Source: ZC4RG30 sp046347045
Lineage (GTDB): Bacteria; Pseudomonadota; Gammaproteobacteria; Steroidobacterales; Steroidobacteraceae
Direction of reading: 5' to 3'
DNA: 64,000 nt
Assembly (NCBI GenBank): GCA_046347045.1
Contig: JAXMGX010000018.1
Coordinates: 13,362-77,361 of the forward strand
This document shows, in pieces, positions 62,495 through 64,000 of this stretch. Position numbers and translations under genes: made by a program. Numbering within the stretch: the first letter of the stretch is position 1; the number at the start of each line of letters is the position of its first letter. The notes beneath the pieces were generated by a model. The model made no database searches. It saw only the letters and a program-made list of their open reading frames with translations, and was not told where the DNA came from.

Positions 62495-63487
62495 CTAGAT
62501 AAGCCCGTCGAGAGGGCTCTTCACCGCCCGGCCGCCGCGGTTCAGCACGTGCGTGTAGATCATCGTGGTTCTCACATCCGAGTGGCCCAGCAGTTCCTGC
62601 ACCGAGCGGATGTCGTAACCGGATTCCAGCAGGTGCGTGGCGAAACAGTGACGGAAGGTGTGGCAGCCCGCGGGCTTCACGATGCCGGCCTGGCGCAGGG
62701 CCGTGCCCACCGTGCGCTGAAGCGTGCGGGGATGAACGTGGTGGCGTACCAGCGCGCCATCGTAGGGGTCGCGACACCAGGAATGCGAAGGGAAGAGCCA
62801 TTGCCAGCCGAGGGAAGTGGAGGCCGAGGGGTACTTCTTCTTCAAGGCGTCTGGCAGCGAGACGCCGGGCGCCCCTGTGTGGCGTTCACGGCGGAACCAG
62901 GCTTCGAGCCGCGCGAGATGATCGCGCAGCGCCGGCACCAGCTCTGCCGGTACAACGGTCACGCGGTCCTTGCCGCCTTTGCCATTGCGCACCAGCAATT
63001 CACGTCGATCGAGGTCGAGATCCTTCACGCGGACTTCGAGCGCTTCCGAGAGACGCAGGCCGCTGCCATACAGAAGGCCGACCACCAGCCGGGCGCGACC
63101 GCGCAGATTGGCGAAGACTCTGCGGACCTCCTCGTGCGTCAGCACCACCGGCAGATGTCGCGGCTTGCTGGCACGGACTATGCCTTCCAGCCGCGGCAGT
63201 TCGATCTGCAGCACCTCGCGATACAGAAAGAGCAGCGCCTGCAATGCCTGGTTCTGGCTGGAGACCGATACCTTCAGGTCAACGGCCAGATGCGTGAGGA
63301 ACGTGGTAATTTCATTGGCGCCCAATGAGCGGGGATGACGGCCGTTGCAGAAGCGCAGGTAGCGCCGCACCCAGCCGATGTAGGTTTTCTCGGTGCGCAG
63401 GCTGTAGTGGCGCAAGCGGGCCGATTCACGGATGGCGGTGAAGAGGGTGAGGGGGGCGGGGTGGACAGAGCGGTTTGGAATATTCAT
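62495..63487 (-). CDS. intI: Integron integrase IntI (tyrosine recombinase)
   Basis: A 330-residue tyrosine recombinase. The catalytic set is R145 (GSGLRLSEAL), H276 and R279 (HTFRH), H302 (LGHSD) and Y311 (MIYTH). The integron-specific insertion is present near 217-256: YPSASTSLGWQWLFPS, then RDPYDGALVRHHVHPRTLQR. It separates IntI from phage XerC/D-like enzymes. It should recombine attI with attC to capture cassettes. ATG at 63487 gives the usual 320-340 residues; longer frames upstream cross the attachment region. It reads away from the cassette start at 63625. No LexA-like box was recognised upstream. Confidence 0.93.
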   Translation of the reverse strand: MNIPNRSVHPAPLTLFTAIRESARLRHYSLRTEKTYIGWVRRYLRFCNGRHPRSLGANEITTFLTHLAVDLKVSVSSQNQALQALLFLYREVLQIELPRLEGIVRASKPRHLPVVLTHEEVRRVFANLRGRARLVVGLLYGSGLRLSEALEVRVKDLDLDRRELLVRNGKGGKDRVTVVPAELVPALRDHLARLEAWFRRERHTGAPGVSLPDALKKKYPSASTSLGWQWLFPSHSWCRDPYDGALVRHHVHPRTLQRTVGTALRQAGIVKPAGCHTFRHCFATHLLESGYDIRSVQELLGHSDVRTTMIYTHVLNRGGRAVKSPLDGLI

Positions 63488-63501
63488 GTCGCCCAATTTC
63501 C

Positions 63502-63510
63502 TTATCGCGA
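63502..63510 (+). repeat. TTATCGCGA element (copy 2)
   Basis: This copy lies 14 bp upstream of the integrase ATG, inside its likely leader region; copy 3 is 98 bp further to the right. Either could be part of the attachment site or an operator for intI. Confidence 0.4.
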
Positions 63511-63599
63511 CACGTCGCATATCGCGGAGGTGCGGGAAGGTAATCAGGGGGTTGCGGGGAGAACAGCCGGATATGTTGGGTGTTTGCCGCAATATTCGG

Positions 63600-63608
63600 T
63601 TATCGCGA
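63600..63608 (+). repeat. TTATCGCGA element (copy 3)
   Basis: This copy is 16 bp from the GTTAGGC core, roughly where direct-repeat integrase contacts lie in class 1 attI. Function inferred from position only. Confidence 0.4.
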
Positions 63609-63633
63609 TGAATCCAATTAATAGTTAGGCGGC

Positions 63634-64000
63634 ATGACCACACGTCTCAGCAAGATTCTGCTGCTCGTCGAAGGCTTCGTCTTCGTCCTTCCAGTGAGCC
63701 TCCTATTTCTCACTATTATCCCAGGTGCTTTCTTCTTCTTTACCTCCTTCTCTGCCTTCGCTGCATCTGCGCTAATTGTGGCAATCAGCGCTGCATTAGT
63801 CGCAACGATGGTGGTCATCTCGGAATTCTGCAACCATGGAGCTGAAGGATTGCGTACCCTTCCCAAGATCTGGTGGCGGCTATGCTTCTTTGGGGCAGCT
63901 ATGTCGGTCATGGGAGCCACTTTTGCGGTGCTTCGGAAGTCCATACATCTTCCAGGCAATGACTTCTTCTTCGTGGTGAAGCTTGCAGCATATGGTGTTC
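63634..64000 (+). CDS. First cassette gene: unknown membrane protein (partial)
   Basis: An open frame starting ATG three bases after GTTAGGC and running to the right edge without a stop (122 codons visible). It encodes at least three hydrophobic segments, including FVFVLPVSLLFLTIIPGAFF, ALIVAISAALVATMVVIS and FFGAAMSVMGATFAVL, with basic ends. By my count 91 of 180 bases in 63661-63840 are G or C, against about 65 % in the chromosome here. A/T-ending codons are frequent (for example TTT, ATA, CTA). No ribosome site is seen, as is common in cassettes. The cassette's own attC site must lie beyond the window. Family unknown. Confidence 0.75.
   Translation, partial: MTTRLSKILLLVEGFVFVLPVSLLFLTIIPGAFFFFTSFSAFAASALIVAISAALVATMVVISEFCNHGAEGLRTLPKIWWRLCFFGAAMSVMGATFAVLRKSIHLPGNDFFFVVKLAAYGV

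Larger units (their letters stand above)
63488..63630. other. Putative attI region with core site GTTAGGC
   Basis: The 137 bp between the integrase start and GTTAGGC (63624-63630) should hold the attI site. GTTAGGC fits the R-box consensus GTTRRRY at the cut position. Base composition changes here: the integrase side is high-G+C, and the sequence from 63625 on drops to about 51 % G+C. Two TTATCGCGA elements (63502, 63600) lie inside. The second, inverted core box is not clear (CCAATT at 63614-63619 is a weak candidate). Confidence 0.6.

Noticed and set aside
62388..62801. Upstream extension of the maeB frame
   Set aside because: The 138 extra codons run opposite to the integrase gene and lack similarity; MaeB proteins start at the chosen ATG.
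62495..63487. Reading the recombinase as a phage integrase or XerC/D
   Set aside because: The 217-256 insertion and the adjacent GTTAGGC junction are specific to integrons; Xer proteins are about 300 residues and lack it.
63488..63633. LexA (SOS) box controlling intI
   Set aside because: I looked for CTG-N10-CAG and related forms upstream of intI and saw none; this lineage may use another LexA motif.
63618..63959. Open frame of 113 codons on the minus strand opposite the first cassette gene
   Set aside because: It crosses the cassette junction and its last codons lie in the putative attI. The plus-strand frame starts right at the core site and has clear membrane helices.

Overview
The window is about two-thirds G+C and densely coded on both strands, and almost every recognisable gene is of gammaproteobacterial type. 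Markers include a glnA-ntrB-ntrC locus with a sigma-54 promoter, a rhodanese-grxC-secB-gpsA cluster, an envC activator, tatABC, type A malic enzyme MaeB and an rsmG-parA-parB-atp cluster. A high-G+C free-living gammaproteobacterium of the Steroidobacterales/Nevskiales/Xanthomonadales kind fits best. That placement is inference from gene content and order. No rRNA, tRNA, CRISPR array or insertion sequence was recognised, and no gene-free stretch exceeds about 300 bases.

Layout. 1-11054: an unidentified gene end, then a long minus-strand series (glyQ-glyS, a GST, DUF1761, a carotenoid-cleavage-type oxygenase, DUF2167, two small membrane proteins, PilZ, DUF2934, glgX). 11055-15926: the nitrogen control locus, with two NtrC-type sites and a -24/-12 promoter ahead of glnA, then a DUF4124 gene and ntrBC. 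15978-21531: mscS, a three-gene cluster for a VAO/PCMH-type flavoenzyme with its cytochrome c, a divergent AraC regulator, and qorB. 21528-31543: a PLP aminotransferase with class 1B dihydroorotate dehydrogenase, trmL, a beta-barrel protein, gpsA-secB-grxC-rhodanese, envC, a degenerate-GGDEF/EAL protein and a DedA protein. 31585-42122: a cysteine-rich TonB receptor, a prolyl-hydroxylase-like protein with MAPEG, an SRPBCC protein, EamA and POT transporters, tatABC and dtd. 42253-46526: cytochrome c4, an S9 peptidase, an AcuI-type reductase and an unknown gene. 46519-57265: rsmG-parAB, then atpI-B-E-F-H-A-G-D-C running directly into a HipA-like kinase/DUF3037 pair. 57289-62387: an SMP-30-like protein, a TIM-barrel isomerase, a cupin and maeB.

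The right edge (62495-64000) holds the most unusual region. It is an integron integrase reading leftward, a junction ending in the core GTTAGGC, and the start of a first gene cassette. The cassette has about 51 % G+C and encodes an unknown membrane protein cut by the window end. The array presumably continues to the right.

Other points of note are an out-of-frame duplication of the gpsA start, the His-type FAD attachment site in the phenol-oxidising flavoenzyme, and the toxin-like kinase pair trailing the ATP synthase operon.
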